Source: Brassica napus | Lineage: Eukaryota; Streptophyta; Magnoliopsida; Brassicales; Brassicaceae | NCBI RefSeq assembly: GCF_020379485.1 | Contig: NC_063442.1 | Span: 15,498,009-15,562,008 of the forward strand | Reading direction: 5' to 3' | DNA: 64,000 nt | Shown: positions 46,185 to 57,883 of the stretch, one piece after another | Layout: each line of letters opens with the position of its first letter | Numbering within the stretch: position 1 is the stretch's first letter | Translations under genes and position numbers: made by a program | The notes under the pieces: model-generated | The model's database searches: none | What the model was told of the DNA's origin: nothing | Seen by the model: only the letters and a program-made list of their open reading frames with translations

Positions 46185-47682
46185 ATTCCCCCAGACTTAG
46201 ATCCTTGTTTGTCCTCGAACAAGACCAAGCCTCAAGAGCAGGGAGAAAGGTTTGAAGGAGCGGGAACTCGCTTTGTCTGAATAACCATGCTCTTACCACA
46301 CATCTCTGAACCATACAAGCTGTAGAATCAGATCGCACACCCTTACCAGAACACCCCACGATTGCTGTTCGAAGATCAGCTCCGTACTCTGTATCTCATA
46401 CCTGAAAAGGTTGCACTATCGAGACAAAACTCCTTTAAGAATCATTTAAGAACAGCGTGAGCTTCTCATTACAAGCACTATTCAGGGTAGACGGGTTGAT
46501 AAGGAATAGGCTGTTTTACGGTGGAGCTGAGAGTGTTTAGGGGTTACCGTGTTTGAGTGCATGCAGGATATCGCGCAAAATAGCAAGAGAGGACGGATCT
46601 GTTGAAGCCCACAACCCTTACTCATCTCTGCCTCACGGATTAGATTGTTCTACAATGTGGATCAATCGTGCCACTGTTCTCCAGCTCTTGACTTCTTTTT
46701 ATTCCTCCAAAATCTGCGCCCACTTCTTGCTCACCCTTTTCCAGCAGCATGCATCTCGAATCTACCCTCTCCATCATAAATAAATTAAAGCATTCTTTTT
46801 TTTTTTTTTTTTTTTTTTTTTTGAGTGGAGATGGAGGGAGGTATCGGGACGAATGTTTTGCAGCCGCTGGGGGTCTATCCTCTGTTTCTCACGGGGTGCC
46901 ATTGTTCCATGCGCCTTCGACTGTTCCTTTCTTTAAGGATTGATCTTGTCGACTGTTCTCAATCTGCTTGCTCTTCTCTCTGAGTGTCAGGCGTCAACGA
47001 GTAAGGGGCTGTGTCAATCCTATCCTCTCCGGCCCTTTTGCACATATCTGCACATATGACATTGAAAAACAGAGTGCATGAGGGTGAAAATAAAGGTTTA
47101 GGTAGAAGGTTGGAACTAGCTAAAAATGAGCTAGCCGCTCAGGATCAGCAAGATTGGTAAAAAGAATAAGAAGCCCTGAGCGTTGGTCTCGTTTCCCTGA
47201 TCTAGTGCCCATAACAAGAAGAATTTCAGTCAAGATTAGGTTCAAGTTGGGTGGAGTTGAGTCTACCCAGTGTAACCTGATCGGATGAGAGCTTCTGGAG
47301 AGTCAAATGAGATGAGTCAAAGGGTGTTCCAGGTCCAAGTATGGGCTCTTTCATCACTGCTAAGGTCACTGGATAAGAATGTTAGAGCACGAGGTGGTTA
47401 AAAGAATATATCACAAGGTCCTAATTCCCACAAGAGTTTTAACTGACTCGATCCTAAACTGACTCGATAAAACATCAAAATGACGCAAGGACTGACTCAA
47501 AAACAAAGAAACAAAAAAATAGAGTTTCAGCACCCAGTGCTTCCCCCAGACTTAATCGACACCATCCCTGGTGGAAATGAAGCTGAGGTCAGCCAAAAAG
47601 CAACACAGCATAAAACATAAAAAAAATAAAAATAAAAAGTTCAGATGGATAGAACAATGGATAGAGGATAGTCCTTGCGGAC
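46185..47682 (-). other. Non-coding 3' internal region of the outer Athila element
   Basis: There is no coding region between the extra ORF and the 3' LTR. The sequence is related to 59067-60430 in the inner element, including the polypurine tract and the module CCTTGTTTGTCCTCRAACAA. A run of 27 T (A on the element strand) occupies 46796-46822, at the same relative place as a 23-T run at 59679-59701. Confidence 0.7.
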
Positions 47683-49131
47683 TCAGTCGGACTCGCCGCT
47701 CTCGGCTGGGTCAAAGGATCGCCTGTTGCGCGAGCGATGAACCTCTTCTGAAAAAGGGCCAGTTCCCATGGGCTCCTTGCTTGGTCGGTGGGATCTTGGT
47801 GGTCGATCTGTCGTAGACTGGCGCTGGGCGCTCCCTCCAATGCATCCCCCAGTGACGAGGTGGAGTATCCTCCGCATGAGGCTGTTGTTCTTTCGCTGCG
47901 AGTCCACCATCCAGCGTCTGTAAGCTTGATCATCGGTCACATCGGCGAGCTCTCCTAGGTCGTACGATGGGTCGGCTTCAGGGGTGATGTCCTCAACATC
48001 ATCCATGTCTTCGTCAGGGACCGCAGCACGTGGATCAGTGCAAAGGAGCTCGGGGGGAGGAAGAAACCGTATGTTCTCAAACACGCTGAACCTGGTGATC
48101 TCGGGGTGAGGCAGTTTGGTGAATAGCTGAGTTCCGGCTTTATCGTAAAAGCTGTAGGTCTCTTCATCTCGCATGATGTGGCACGCCATTAGGTACCTAA
48201 TGTCGAGGTACTGGACCTCCTTGTTGACGCTGTATTTGGTGAGATCAATGTCGAAATGCTTGAAAAGCGGTGTGAGCAGGCTGCCGCTCCTGTCTTTCTT
48301 CTTCGAGCCGTGCATAAGGCACTGTCGCCGCTCGCATATCTTGGTGATGAAGTTGAAACCGGGATTCGTCTTAACCCTTTGAATGGGAATTCCGGAACCA
48401 GAGGCGCGAATTTCATCCTCAATACCAGTGTACAGGGTTTGCAGCTCCCCGTTGGTGACCTTCGAGGTCAGATCCTTGGCGAACAGGAGGTTTGAGATGA
48501 TCTTCGCGATGACACGAAGCGCGGGGTTCCGAATCTGCGACTGGTAGACCTTCCCGGCTGTGAAGTTCCCATTTGCAATGCAGTCCCAAAAGGCGTTAGA
48601 GGGAGAGAACTTTTTCGCCACCGCTACCCCCTTCGGTTCAGCGGCCATCTCATAGATTTCATTGAGCTTGTCGAGGGACAAGCGACAGTACTCTCCATCC
48701 GCCATGAAAGAGAACGAGCAGTTGGCGTAGGAGGGTGCGTCGGAATCCTCGTAGGTGATCGTGGCCGTGGCGAGCATCTGGCGAACAAGGTCTGGGTAGA
48801 GCTCGTGCGTTGTGTAGCACAGAGGAGCAATCCCGATGGCGTGCAGCGTTTCGAATACATCCTCGTCGATCCCAAGATCAGCCAAAGTTTCTGTGTGGCA
48901 GAAACGAGTGGGTAGCATGTCAACTCGGAGGAGGGCGTTGTAACGAGCTGCTGTCCCCTTATCCCACCCCTCGCAATTGAAGTCCAGGAGCAATGGGCTG
49001 TCGAGATCAATCAGTTCACCCTCTTGCTCGCGGGGCCATGGGTAGGAGGCGGACGTTTGTTGCTGCACTTGCGGGGGTGGCGTGCTGCACGTGGCTCTCG
49101 TTCGCTTGGCGGATTGCTTAGTTCTTGCCAT
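47683..49131 (-). CDS. Athila third ORF (env position), 482 residues
   Basis: The uninterrupted ORF lies downstream of integrase, where Athila elements carry an env-like or 'ATHILA ORF-1' gene. It starts MARTKQSAKRTRATC, a basic N-terminus, and has blocks such as CLMHGSKKKDRSGSLLTPLF and VQYLDIRYLMACHIMRDEET, which fit the Athila ORF-1 protein family (PF03078-like) as I recall it. I see no signal peptide and no clear transmembrane segment, so a true envelope role is not supported. An ideal 3' splice site (TTTGCCTTGTAG) ends directly before the ATG, suggesting expression from a spliced RNA. Confidence 0.75.
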   Translation of the reverse strand: MARTKQSAKRTRATCSTPPPQVQQQTSASYPWPREQEGELIDLDSPLLLDFNCEGWDKGTAARYNALLRVDMLPTRFCHTETLADLGIDEDVFETLHAIGIAPLCYTTHELYPDLVRQMLATATITYEDSDAPSYANCSFSFMADGEYCRLSLDKLNEIYEMAAEPKGVAVAKKFSPSNAFWDCIANGNFTAGKVYQSQIRNPALRVIAKIISNLLFAKDLTSKVTNGELQTLYTGIEDEIRASGSGIPIQRVKTNPGFNFITKICERRQCLMHGSKKKDRSGSLLTPLFKHFDIDLTKYSVNKEVQYLDIRYLMACHIMRDEETYSFYDKAGTQLFTKLPHPEITRFSVFENIRFLPPPELLCTDPRAAVPDEDMDDVEDITPEADPSYDLGELADVTDDQAYRRWMVDSQRKNNSLMRRILHLVTGGCIGGSAQRQSTTDRPPRSHRPSKEPMGTGPFSEEVHRSRNRRSFDPAESGESD

Positions 49132-49628
49132 CTACAAGGCAAACAAGATCAAGCATTAGTTCTATTATGTCACACAGAAGAAATGGAATCGAGGTATTCC
49201 CATCTCTCCTTGTGCGAACTGCAAACCGCTGTTCACTTCAACAAATTTCAACCAAATCAAACTCAAATCGCAATCGTGAAATAGGAGAGTGTTCATATTC
49301 TAAATCAACCCTAACAGCACGAGGGGAGATCGATATCAAGTGGTTAAACAAGAATTGATCTATGAAAGCGGTTAGAAATGAACTTGCAAACCGAGTTGGG
49401 ATTGTCGGGCCTCTTACCTGTGGAAACTGGTAAAGTGATCTGCAAAAACAGAGAGAACTCGAGATTCCAAACGAATGAGAAGCAAAACCACTTAAAACGG
49501 TTGAGAATCAAAGATTTGGTGGTTTGTTTAGAGAAAATCGCAAGTGGGGGATCAGTGTACGGCGGACTGAAAGGGAAAGTGAAGGGTGAAGCCTTAAATA
49601 GGCAAAACCCTAACTGTTCCCGAAATTA

Positions 49629-49659
<31 letters not shown>

Positions 49660-49676
49660 TGTTCGGAACACTTACC
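49132..49676 (-). promoter_or_regulatory. Predicted intron ahead of the Athila third ORF
   Basis: On the minus strand, a consensus donor CCAG|GTAAGTG lies at 49676/49675 and a pyrimidine-rich acceptor TTGCCTTGTAG|ATG at 49132. Together they define a 544-base intron ending at the start codon of the third ORF. The intron contains a run of 27 A (49634-49660). Use of these sites is inferred, and an upstream donor near the 5' end of the element is also possible. Confidence 0.5.
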
Positions 49677-49870
49677 TGGAACAGTCGATGGGTTGTTCTA
49701 ACAGAAGAACAGTCTGTTGGTTGTTCTGAGTGAAGAGTCCGATTTTTTTTTCTGCAAAATAAATTAGAAAAGGAAAAGAACAGACTATGTAGACAATGTA
49801 TGTACTGACCAGTGGGTTGCCTCCCACCAAGCGCTTGTTTAAAGTCATTAGCTCGACTTGGATCAATCGA

Positions 49871-52800
49871 TCAGGCTGATGGGGGCTCGCTTAGGGGAAT
49901 TTCTTCTCCCTCTGCGATAGTGGAGTCAGCAAGGTAGTGCTTGACGCGCTGTCCATTCACTACAAACTCGTCCCCTTTTCTGTCTAATAACACAACTGCT
50001 CCGTAGGGTCGAACTTCCTTAACAGTGAAAGGCCCGAACCATCTAGACTTCAACTTCCCTGGGAATAATCTCAGCCTCGAATTGAAAAGCAAGACCTTAT
50101 CGTTTGGTTCGAACTGTCTGGCAATGATCCTCTTGTCATGGTAGGCCTTGGTTTTCTCTTTGTAGATTTTGGAGCTTTCATAGGCGAGGTGCCTTATCTC
50201 CTCCAGTTCATGAATCTGGATCATGCGTCTCTCGGTTGCTGGCTTGATGTCGAAATTCAGTAGCTTGACTGCCCATGCAGCCTTGTATTCAAGCTCGACG
50301 GGTAGGTGACATGCTATACCATACACCAGGTGGTAGGGAGTCGTTCCTAGCGGCGTCTTATAGGCTGTTCTGTAGGCCCATAGCGCATCGTCCAGCTTAA
50401 GCGACCAGTCCTTTCGCGATGTGTTGACAGTTTTCTGCAGGATGCTTTTGATCTCCCTGTTGGACACCTCAACCTGTCCGCTCGTCTGTGGATGGTAAGC
50501 GGTTGCCACCTTGTGGTTCACTCCATTCTTTTTTAAAAGGCCCTGAAATGCCTTGTTGATGAAGTGTGTTCCACCATTGCTGATTACGACCCTAGGCACT
50601 CCGAACCTTGGGAATATGATTGAGCTGAACATCTTAGTCGCCACTTTTGCATCGTTCGTAGGGCTTGCCACTGCTTCTACCCACTTAGACACGTAGTCAA
50701 AGGCGACAAGGATGTACTCGTTCTTGAAGGACGCAGGAAATGGTCCCATGAAATCGACTCCCCAACAGTCGAATACCTCAACCTCTAGAATGTAATTCTG
50801 AGGCATCTCATTCCTCTTGCTGATGTTTCCAAGTCGCTGGCATGCATCGCACCTGGCTACGTAGGCTTGAGCATCCCTGAACATAGTCGGCCACCAGAAC
50901 CCTGCTTGGAGGACTTTAGAAACCGTTTTGAATGCAGCAAAGTGACCTGCGTATGATGAACCATGGCAGTGGTGCAGAATTCTTGGGATATCTGCCTCTG
51001 GAACACACCTTCTGAACAAACCATCCTTGCCTTGTCTGTACAAGAACGGTTCATCCCAAACATAACGCCTCGCCTCTCTCAGGAATTTCCTCTTGTCGTT
51101 TCCTGTGAACTTAGGTGGTGGCTTTTCAGCAGCTAGATAGTTAGCAATCTCAGCAAACCATGGGAGGTAAGGATATTGCTTTTGGATCAAGGCGACAGGA
51201 TGTTTCGAGATGTGAGAACAATCGGGCGCCTTCCTCGGAGGTTGTTCCGCGATGCTGGAACAGTCTGACATGGTTCTTAGAGATTGTTCCGCGTAACACA
51301 GACCAATCGCGTTGACGTGTTCAACTGGGTGTTCCTCATCAAGAGTTGTGTCGTCCTCAATCTTCATTCTGGATAGATGGTCAGCGACCCCATTCTCGAC
51401 ACCTCTCTTATCTTTTATCTCTAGATCAAATTCTTGGAGAAGAAGAATCCACCTTAACAACCTCGGTTTCGCATCTTTCTTTGTGAGCAGGTACTTAAGA
51501 GCAGCATGGTCTGTGTGCACAATCACTTTAGATCCCACTAGGTAGGACCTAAATTTTTCGAAAGCAAAAACAATAGCCAGAAGCTCTTTCTCAGTTGTAG
51601 CGTATCTGCACTGAGCTTCATCCATAGTTTTGCTAGCGTAATAGATCACATGAAGTTTCTTGTCCTTACGCTGCCCAAGTACTGCTCCAACTGCAAAATC
51701 GCTTGCATCAGTCATGATTTCAAAGGGTAGGTCCCAGTCTGGTGGTTGCACAACAGGTGCACTGACTAGAGCTCCCTTGATGGTGTGGAAAGCAGCTAGA
51801 CACTCACTGTCGAAATCGAATTTGATCTCCTTAGAGAGCAGTCTGGTGAGTGGTCTTGCTATCCTTGAGAAATCCTGGATAAACCGTCGGTAAAACCCAG
51901 CGTGACCCAAGAAACTCCTGATGGCCTTCACGTTTGTTGGTGGTTGCAAACTCATCATCACTTCGATCTTTGCCTTATCCACCTCAATTCCTTTCTCGGA
52001 GATCTTGTGCCCTAGAACAATCCCGTCTGTGACCATGAAGTGGCATTTCTCCCAGTTGAGTACGAGGTGTTTCTCCTCACATCTTTTAAGAACCCTGCAC
52101 AAGTTTGACAAACAGACATTAAAGGAGCTTCCATAGACGCTGAAATCGTCCATGAAAACTTCCATAATGTCTTCAATCAGGTCAGTAAAGATCGACATCA
52201 TGCAGCGCTGGAATGTTGCTGGCGCATTGCACAAGCCGAATGGCATTCTCCTGTAAGCGTACGTTCCGTAGGGGCATGTGAACGTCGTTTTCTCCTGATC
52301 GTCTGGATGGATGGGAATCTGAAAGAAACCTGAATAACCATCTAAAAAGCAGTAATATGGGTGGTTAGCCAATCTCTCAAGCATTTGATCAATAAAAGGG
52401 AGTGGGAAGTGATCCTTTCTAGTTGCTGCATTTAATTTCCTGAAATCTATGCACATGCGATGTCCTGTCACTGTCCTAGTAGGGATCAATTCATTCTTTT
52501 CATTTGTGATAACAGTGATCCCACCTTTCTTAGGTACAACATGAACAGGACTGACCCATTTACTATCAGAAATCGCATAGATCACACCTGCTTCAAGAAG
52601 TTTCATTATCTCTTTCTTAACGACATCTTTTAGATTCGGGTTTAACCTCCTCTGATGTTCGACAGAAGTCATTGATTCATCTTCCAAGTGGATTCTATGC
52701 ATGCATAAATCAGGCGAAATACCAGGGATGTCAGCTAGCGAATATCCTAATGCCTTACGATATTTTCTAAGCTCGCATAAAAGCAATGCAGTTTCCACAT

Positions 52801-53791
52801 TATTCAGCTCAGCATTCACAATGACAGGATATGTGGAATTCGGACCTAAGAAAGCGTACCTGAGCCCTTTGGGAAGGGGTTTTAGCTCAACTTTGGGAGC
52901 CTTGAGCTCGCTCCAGGGATCCTCTGGTTGGTCCGGTTTAGGGGTCGCTCCAGATGGAGTGGTCTCGCACCTGTTGATATCCTCCCCCAGACTTAGACTC
53001 GCTACCATTCTCCCCATACTCCTTGCGGAGTCAAGCATCTTGGCATATCCATCAGCATCAATGTTCACCATACTCTGCTCGGCTTCAGCACGCACCAGTG
53101 CAAGTTCCAGTGGGTCTTCGGTAAGAATCTCCTCGATCATTCCTTCTTGTGGTTGGAGCGGATCAACCCCTTCATTGACCTCAAAGGTTTGTCCATCCAA
53201 CATCGGCTTCTTTAGCAACTCATCCATTTCGAATTGCATAACTATGTCCCCAAGATTCAGATCAATCTTTCTCTGTCGCACATCAATGATAGCTCCGACA
53301 GTACATAAGAATGGTCTTCCCAAGATGAGGGGGTCCTTAGACTCTTCTTCCAATTCCAGAACAACGAAGTCTGCTGGAACAGTGGTGTTCCCTACTTTCA
53401 CTTGGAGATCCTCTAGAATACCAACAGGAGATTTGACTGATCTGTCTGCGAAAACCAAGGACATCTTAGTTGGTTTGAAGTGTGTGTATCCGAGTCGTAA
53501 AGCTACAGAGTAGGGCATGAGATTCACGCTAGACCCAAGATCCACCAAGGAGCAAGCGAAAACTGTCTTCCCAATCTGGATAGAGAGGACAAATTTGCCT
53601 GGATCTCCTCGTTTTTTTATTTGCCTGTTCTGAAGCACTGCGCTGCACTCCTTGGAAACTGTCATGTACTCGCTCTCGTCTGATATTTTCCCTGAGATCA
53701 ACCCCTTCATAAAGCTACGCATGGAGGGCATCATCTGAATCGCATCCATCAGGGAAGTCGGACGGTTAGATCTTCCAGCATCTTCCTGCAT
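49871..53791 (-). CDS. Athila-type pol: protease, reverse transcriptase, RNase H, integrase
   Basis: The 1306-residue ORF holds, in order, an aspartic protease-like region ([11 protein letters not shown], residue 84 as catalytic D), reverse transcriptase (about 390-580, with active-site FMDDF at 546-550), RNase H (about 690-800, TDASDFAVG and [12 protein letters not shown]) and integrase. The integrase has its zinc-binding HHCC region (about 930-985, [13 protein letters not shown] then CDACQRLG), a first catalytic D ([10 protein letters not shown]) and an E ([11 protein letters not shown]). At the second catalytic position the sequence is VISNGGTHF, so residue 1072 is N instead of D. This should inactivate integration. 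The frame overlaps the end of gag by 43 bases, one reading frame away. Confidence 0.93.
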   Translation of the reverse strand: MQEDAGRSNRPTSLMDAIQMMPSMRSFMKGLISGKISDESEYMTVSKECSAVLQNRQIKKRGDPGKFVLSIQIGKTVFACSLVDLGSSVNLMPYSVALRLGYTHFKPTKMSLVFADRSVKSPVGILEDLQVKVGNTTVPADFVVLELEEESKDPLILGRPFLCTVGAIIDVRQRKIDLNLGDIVMQFEMDELLKKPMLDGQTFEVNEGVDPLQPQEGMIEEILTEDPLELALVRAEAEQSMVNIDADGYAKMLDSARSMGRMVASLSLGEDINRCETTPSGATPKPDQPEDPWSELKAPKVELKPLPKGLRYAFLGPNSTYPVIVNAELNNVETALLLCELRKYRKALGYSLADIPGISPDLCMHRIHLEDESMTSVEHQRRLNPNLKDVVKKEIMKLLEAGVIYAISDSKWVSPVHVVPKKGGITVITNEKNELIPTRTVTGHRMCIDFRKLNAATRKDHFPLPFIDQMLERLANHPYYCFLDGYSGFFQIPIHPDDQEKTTFTCPYGTYAYRRMPFGLCNAPATFQRCMMSIFTDLIEDIMEVFMDDFSVYGSSFNVCLSNLCRVLKRCEEKHLVLNWEKCHFMVTDGIVLGHKISEKGIEVDKAKIEVMMSLQPPTNVKAIRSFLGHAGFYRRFIQDFSRIARPLTRLLSKEIKFDFDSECLAAFHTIKGALVSAPVVQPPDWDLPFEIMTDASDFAVGAVLGQRKDKKLHVIYYASKTMDEAQCRYATTEKELLAIVFAFEKFRSYLVGSKVIVHTDHAALKYLLTKKDAKPRLLRWILLLQEFDLEIKDKRGVENGVADHLSRMKIEDDTTLDEEHPVEHVNAIGLCYAEQSLRTMSDCSSIAEQPPRKAPDCSHISKHPVALIQKQYPYLPWFAEIANYLAAEKPPPKFTGNDKRKFLREARRYVWDEPFLYRQGKDGLFRRCVPEADIPRILHHCHGSSYAGHFAAFKTVSKVLQAGFWWPTMFRDAQAYVARCDACQRLGNISKRNEMPQNYILEVEVFDCWGVDFMGPFPASFKNEYILVAFDYVSKWVEAVASPTNDAKVATKMFSSIIFPRFGVPRVVISNGGTHFINKAFQGLLKKNGVNHKVATAYHPQTSGQVEVSNREIKSILQKTVNTSRKDWSLKLDDALWAYRTAYKTPLGTTPYHLVYGIACHLPVELEYKAAWAVKLLNFDIKPATERRMIQIHELEEIRHLAYESSKIYKEKTKAYHDKRIIARQFEPNDKVLLFNSRLRLFPGKLKSRWFGPFTVKEVRPYGAVVLLDRKGDEFVVNGQRVKHYLADSTIAEGEEIPLSEPPSA

Positions 53792-55249
53792 TTTATTTCC
53801 TCCTTGTCCTTACGAGTGACCTTCGCTGGAACAGGGTAAGGGACTTTTGGAATGTATTCGCGAGGAGGAACAGCCTCTGGAATCGGGCGCACTGCTTCAG
53901 CCGGTTGTTCTGAGCGTGGCGAGGCTGTTTCAACTACCGGCTCTGTATTCCCCTCATCTGCTTGGTCGGCTGGTGGTTGCTCTGACTCTTTCTGCTTGCC
54001 TTTCTCAGCCGCGGTGAACCTTCTCCTTTCTGGCTCGGAAAGTTGCTTCCCGCTTCTTAGCTGAACCGCATTGCACTCCTTGGGGTTTTTGTCTGTTTTA
54101 CCAGGTAGAGTACCTTGCTGTCTCTTGACACTCTCGGCAGTCTGAGCTATCTGAATGTCCATCTGTCTCATATGGCTTGCGACATTATCATATTTGGTGC
54201 TCAGGTCTCCGAACATATGGTTCATCCTAGTATTGATCTCGGTAGTGACCTGGTTCAGCGCTTTCCCTTGGAGCTGTTGTCCTTGGAGGAGTTGCTGCAG
54301 CATGGTTTTAGTTTCATCTTGCGGAACAGCGACAGGGGTGGAGGTAGCGACTTGAGTGTTCTGGTGGTTCTGTATTTGAGGCTGATTGCTCTGTGGTTGG
54401 CTTAGAACATATGTTCGGGGTTGATAGTTCTTCTGATATCCCGAATACTGCCCCTGGTTGTTCTGCGCCGGATCAACTTGTTTGTCCTGCTTAGGCCAGA
54501 AAAGTTGTGGATTGTTCCTTACGTTAGGGTTTGGGTGATAATTCTTCAGCTGCCACCCTTGTCCATTTACGTAACTCACTTCCTGCTGATCGTCTCCTGC
54601 CTGCTCAGCTTCAAACGCCTTGTCCCCCGCACTCTTCTCAGGAGTTGCTTCTTCCATTATGAAGACCTGGCTCTGGTTTCCCTTCAGCAGTTGGTCCACC
54701 TTCGCCGCTAAATCGTCTATGCTGTTCACACTTTTGGAGCGATCATGCTCCTTGTTCTTGTTGAGTGAACTGGAAGCCATGTTCTCAATCAGCGCGAATG
54801 CACCAGGGGTGGTCTGAGTCATGAAGTCTCCGTTACTAGAGGAATCAAGGGTGTTCCGGTACTCATAGCTCACTCCATCGTAGAACACCTCCAATATGTA
54901 ATCGTCATCAAACCCGTGGTGTGGACATTCCCTCTGGTACTCTTTATACCTCTCCCAAGCTTCATAAAAGGGTTCATCAGATTTCTGCTTGAAGTTGGAG
55001 ATTCTATGCCTTAGAGCCGCGGTTTTGGACTTTGTGTAGAAGTGGCTCAGGAATGCTGATCGAACCTTATCCCATGAGGTTAGAGAACCGGTTGGGAGAG
55101 ATTGCAGCCAACATGCAGCTTTCCCTTCAAGAGAAAATGGGAACATCGTGCACTTGACGTAATCCGGTGGCACTCCATTTGAGCGAGAGAAATTGCAGAT
55201 CCTCTCAAAGGCCTCTATGTGGTCCATTGGTATGTCTGAAGTGAGGCCA
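53749..55249 (-). CDS. Athila-type gag, N-terminal part cut off by an LTR insertion
   Basis: The readable part starts around [20 protein letters not shown] and continues through the retrotransposon gag core ([40 protein letters not shown] sequence) to a glutamine-rich linker ([20 protein letters not shown]). No CCHC knuckle is seen. Compared with the gag at 60962-63283, about 170 N-terminal residues are missing because a different LTR begins at 55250. The gag frame stops at 53749 where pol continues in another frame. In related elements gag-pol is usually one frame, so a one-base indel is likely. Confidence 0.85.
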
Positions 55250-56907
55250 TGATGTTAAGAGTTTTCAAGGTTCCTAAGACAAATGTTGTAGTATAAAAGA
55301 TTGTCGAACCAGTTCTGAGGGATATCAAAGCACTGAGAATGCAAGTACTCACTTAATCTAAGTGCAACCAATGATTTAGATGGGTTTTAAAACTATGACT
55401 AATTAAAAGGAATAACTAAATGATACTTTCTTGACTAAGGGAAAAGAGAACTCATGGGCATAGGGATTAGACCTTGGGTGATCAAGTATCAAACTAAGGA
55501 TGGCAAATGATCAATCAAACTATCAACCTTAAGCATAGACACAATTCTAAGCAAGCTCTATGTCTAGATGAATGCTCATTTGCTAACACATCTCAAACAT
55601 CAAATGTCTTTGGTTGAATAATATGAAAGCAATCATTACCAACAAGTCTATTAGCTATCTTAGCACCTTTAACAACAAATGTCTTTGGCAAAGTATACTA
55701 AAAGCCTAGGAGAGTTGTCTCGGGCATTTCATCGAACACCTTTCGGGTGAGAAATGCCTAAGGATCAACAACTGAGTGGCCAACTCAGAAGATGCATTAT
55801 GATTACTCTACTAGCAGGGAAATATGAATGATCTACACTAAAACATCCTAGCTCTAACCTAATCACCCTTAATCTCTTTAACCCATGAGTTCAAAAGGTG
55901 ATTACTCACTAATCTCCATGATTCCTCTTAAACCCATATTGGATTTTAGATTAACCATGTAGAGAAATAGATAAGAAATCAACAAGAACACAAGAACATC
56001 ACAAATCAAAATCCAAGAGATGAACTTCTCAAGAGAGTTCTTGTGTATTTCTCAATAGATCAAAAGATAAAAGATAATCTGCCTCTGGTGGCTACAAAAG
56101 ATGTTTAAAACATAGGTTTTAGAAATGTAAAACGTGCATAATGAAATGACCAAAAGGCCCTTAAGTAAAATAGAAATCGAGCAGATAATAGGCGCGGAGC
56201 GACCTCGGCATGTCATTCCGGCAAGTCGCTCCGGCCTTCGGGAGCGACCTCAGTGGGTCGCTCTAAGAGGTCTCTCCAGGCTTCGCTTCGTGTCGTCTCG
56301 CCATAGAGACGCGAGCGACCTCGGGGTGTCGCTTTGGGAGGTCGCTCCGAGAGGGGTGTGAGATGCGAGCGACTTCGTGGTGTCGCTCCGGGAGGTCGCT
56401 CCGGGCTCGTTCTCGCGTCTCCGAGTGATGAAACCGCGAGCGACTTCTCCCTGTCGCTCTGGTAAGGTCGCTCCAATAGGGAGGTCAGAGCGACTTGGTG
56501 GTGTCGCTTTGGGAGGTCGCTCCGAGAGGGGTGTGAGATGCGAGCGACTTCGTGGTGTCGCTCCGGGAGGTCGCTCCGGGCTCGTTCTCGCGTCTCCGAG
56601 TGATGAAACCGCGAGCGACTTCTCCCTGTCGCTCTGGTAAGGTCGCTCCAATAGGGAGGTCAGAGCGACTTGGTGGTGTCGCTCCGGACTGGTCGCTCCA
56701 TGCCTTGCTCGCCCAATGACCACTCTAAACACTCCTTTTTGAGCTCCAAATGCACCCAAATGTCTCCAGAAACTCCATGTGGTACTCAAATACCTGATAG
56801 AGACATATGTATGCAAAATGCAACCTAAAAATGTCTAAATCCTAATCTATATGATGAAAATGTTTATGAATGAATGGATAAAACAATGTAAATATGCAAG
56901 ATATCAA
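55250..56907 (-). repeat. 3' LTR of a second gypsy element inserted in gag
   Basis: The 1658-bp segment runs from TGATGTTAAGAG to GCAAGATATCA, with the same TGAT...ATCA ends as the other LTRs here. It is followed by ACTCCCCCAAACTTG, the complement of a polypurine tract, so the element is in minus orientation. Its start coincides exactly with the loss of gag homology. A GC-rich, repeat-rich block fills 56190-56710. Confidence 0.75.
56346..56695. repeat. 175-bp tandem duplication of GAGCGAC/GTCGCTC modules within the LTR
   Basis: The unit beginning TCCGAGAGGGGTGTGAGATG at 56346 recurs at 56521, a period of 175 bases, with the second copy diverging near its end. Throughout 56195-56710 the short motif GAGCGAC alternates with its inverse complement GTCGCTC, often as GAGCGACTTN(6-10)GTCGCTC, which could fold into many small hairpins. 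Open frames found here on both strands arise from the repeats. Confidence 0.8.
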
Positions 56908-57883
56908 CTCCCCCAAACTTGTTCTTTTACTTGTCCACAAGTGAACTTTCTAGAACTCATAGGGAGAGATGTTGAAGGTGGGAGCACATAGCCAAAAGAA
57001 ACACAACTAGCACACTCTCTTATTACACTCTAGCTTCTCTAGGCCTATCTTAACTCTTTTTGTTCTTACACTCATCATCAAGCATCCACACATTCAAATC
57101 AACCAACTCTCACATTCATTAAGCACAAAACATCAGGTGAATTCTTGCAAATGGTCAGTTGGTCCAAGTCATTTGGTTGGGTAAGGGAAGGCTTTTATTC
57201 AAGTGATTCAAGAGGTTCAAAACATATGATCTTTAAGGTGGTTTACTCTCAAAACAAGTAGCCTTGACATTGCACATAATATATCTAAGAAAGGGACCAA
57301 CTCATGCATACAATGCTCAATCTCCATTGTTCTACCCTTTTCCCAAACATACAATTACACAATCATTCCCAAATGTCAAACCCAACTCACATCTCTCACC
57401 AAAAGATCCTAAGAACTTTAACTCCTTCTCTTTGAAATCTACAAGGGATTTTTCACAACCTCAAAACATTTCTTAGCTCCTAACAACTTTGCTAGCCCTC
57501 TTTTTCTTTTCTTTTTCTTTTTTTTTCTTTTCTCTTTTTTTTTTCGTTTTTCTTTTTCCCTTTTTTTTTTAGGCTGGGGGCCAAGACTTTTCAAAACTTG
57601 AGCTAGAGGCTTCTATACTGGTCCCAGTAAAACAATTCACTTAAGCACAAAGAGTCTATTCTTTTCCTTTTTCATTTCTCCTAAATCATAATCACAACAC
57701 TCACCCCCACCTATAGCTAGACAATAGAGTGTCCAATCTAGCAAGAATGAAGATCAAGCATTGTCGTTCCCGATACTCTCAACATTATGCACATGTAAGA
57801 CTTTCCGAAAAAGGCCTCACTCATCAAACAATGAAAGCTTAAAAGGAGGAAAAGGTTTTGGGAGTGGTCTACCACTAGAGTTT
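56908..57883 (-). mobile_element. 3' internal end of the second gypsy element
   Basis: Next to the polypurine tract the sequence (CTTGTTCTTTTACTTGTCCACAAG and so on) corresponds in position to the 3' internal regions of the two Athila elements, though it is diverged. It contains a CT/T-rich tract at about 57496-57575 and no ORF with a domain. It stops at 57884, where the LTR of the third element begins. The rest of this element should continue beyond the window. Confidence 0.65.

Larger units (their letters stand above)
45044..55249 (-). mobile_element. Outer Athila-type Ty3/gypsy retrotransposon, interrupted in gag
   Basis: On the minus strand the order is gag (53749-55249, 5' part displaced), pol (49871-53791), an extra ORF (47683-49131), spacer and 3' LTR (45044-46184). 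The gag frame is cut exactly where another LTR starts (55250). The remaining gag, primer-binding site and 5' LTR should lie beyond the window on the far side of the inserted elements. The gene order with an ORF after integrase is typical of Athila elements. Confidence 0.85.

Noticed and set aside
52701..53513. 270-residue plus-strand frame
   Set aside because: It is the antisense shadow of the pol protease/linker region and has no domain of its own.
55286..55300. Alternative left border of the second LTR at TGTAGTATAAAAG
   Set aside because: TGAT at 55250 pairs with the ATCA end and abuts the last gag codon exactly, so the outer position is better.
56250..56816. 188-residue minus-strand frame rich in RSL/ERP repeats
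   Set aside because: It is produced by the GAGCGAC/GTCGCTC repeats in the LTR.
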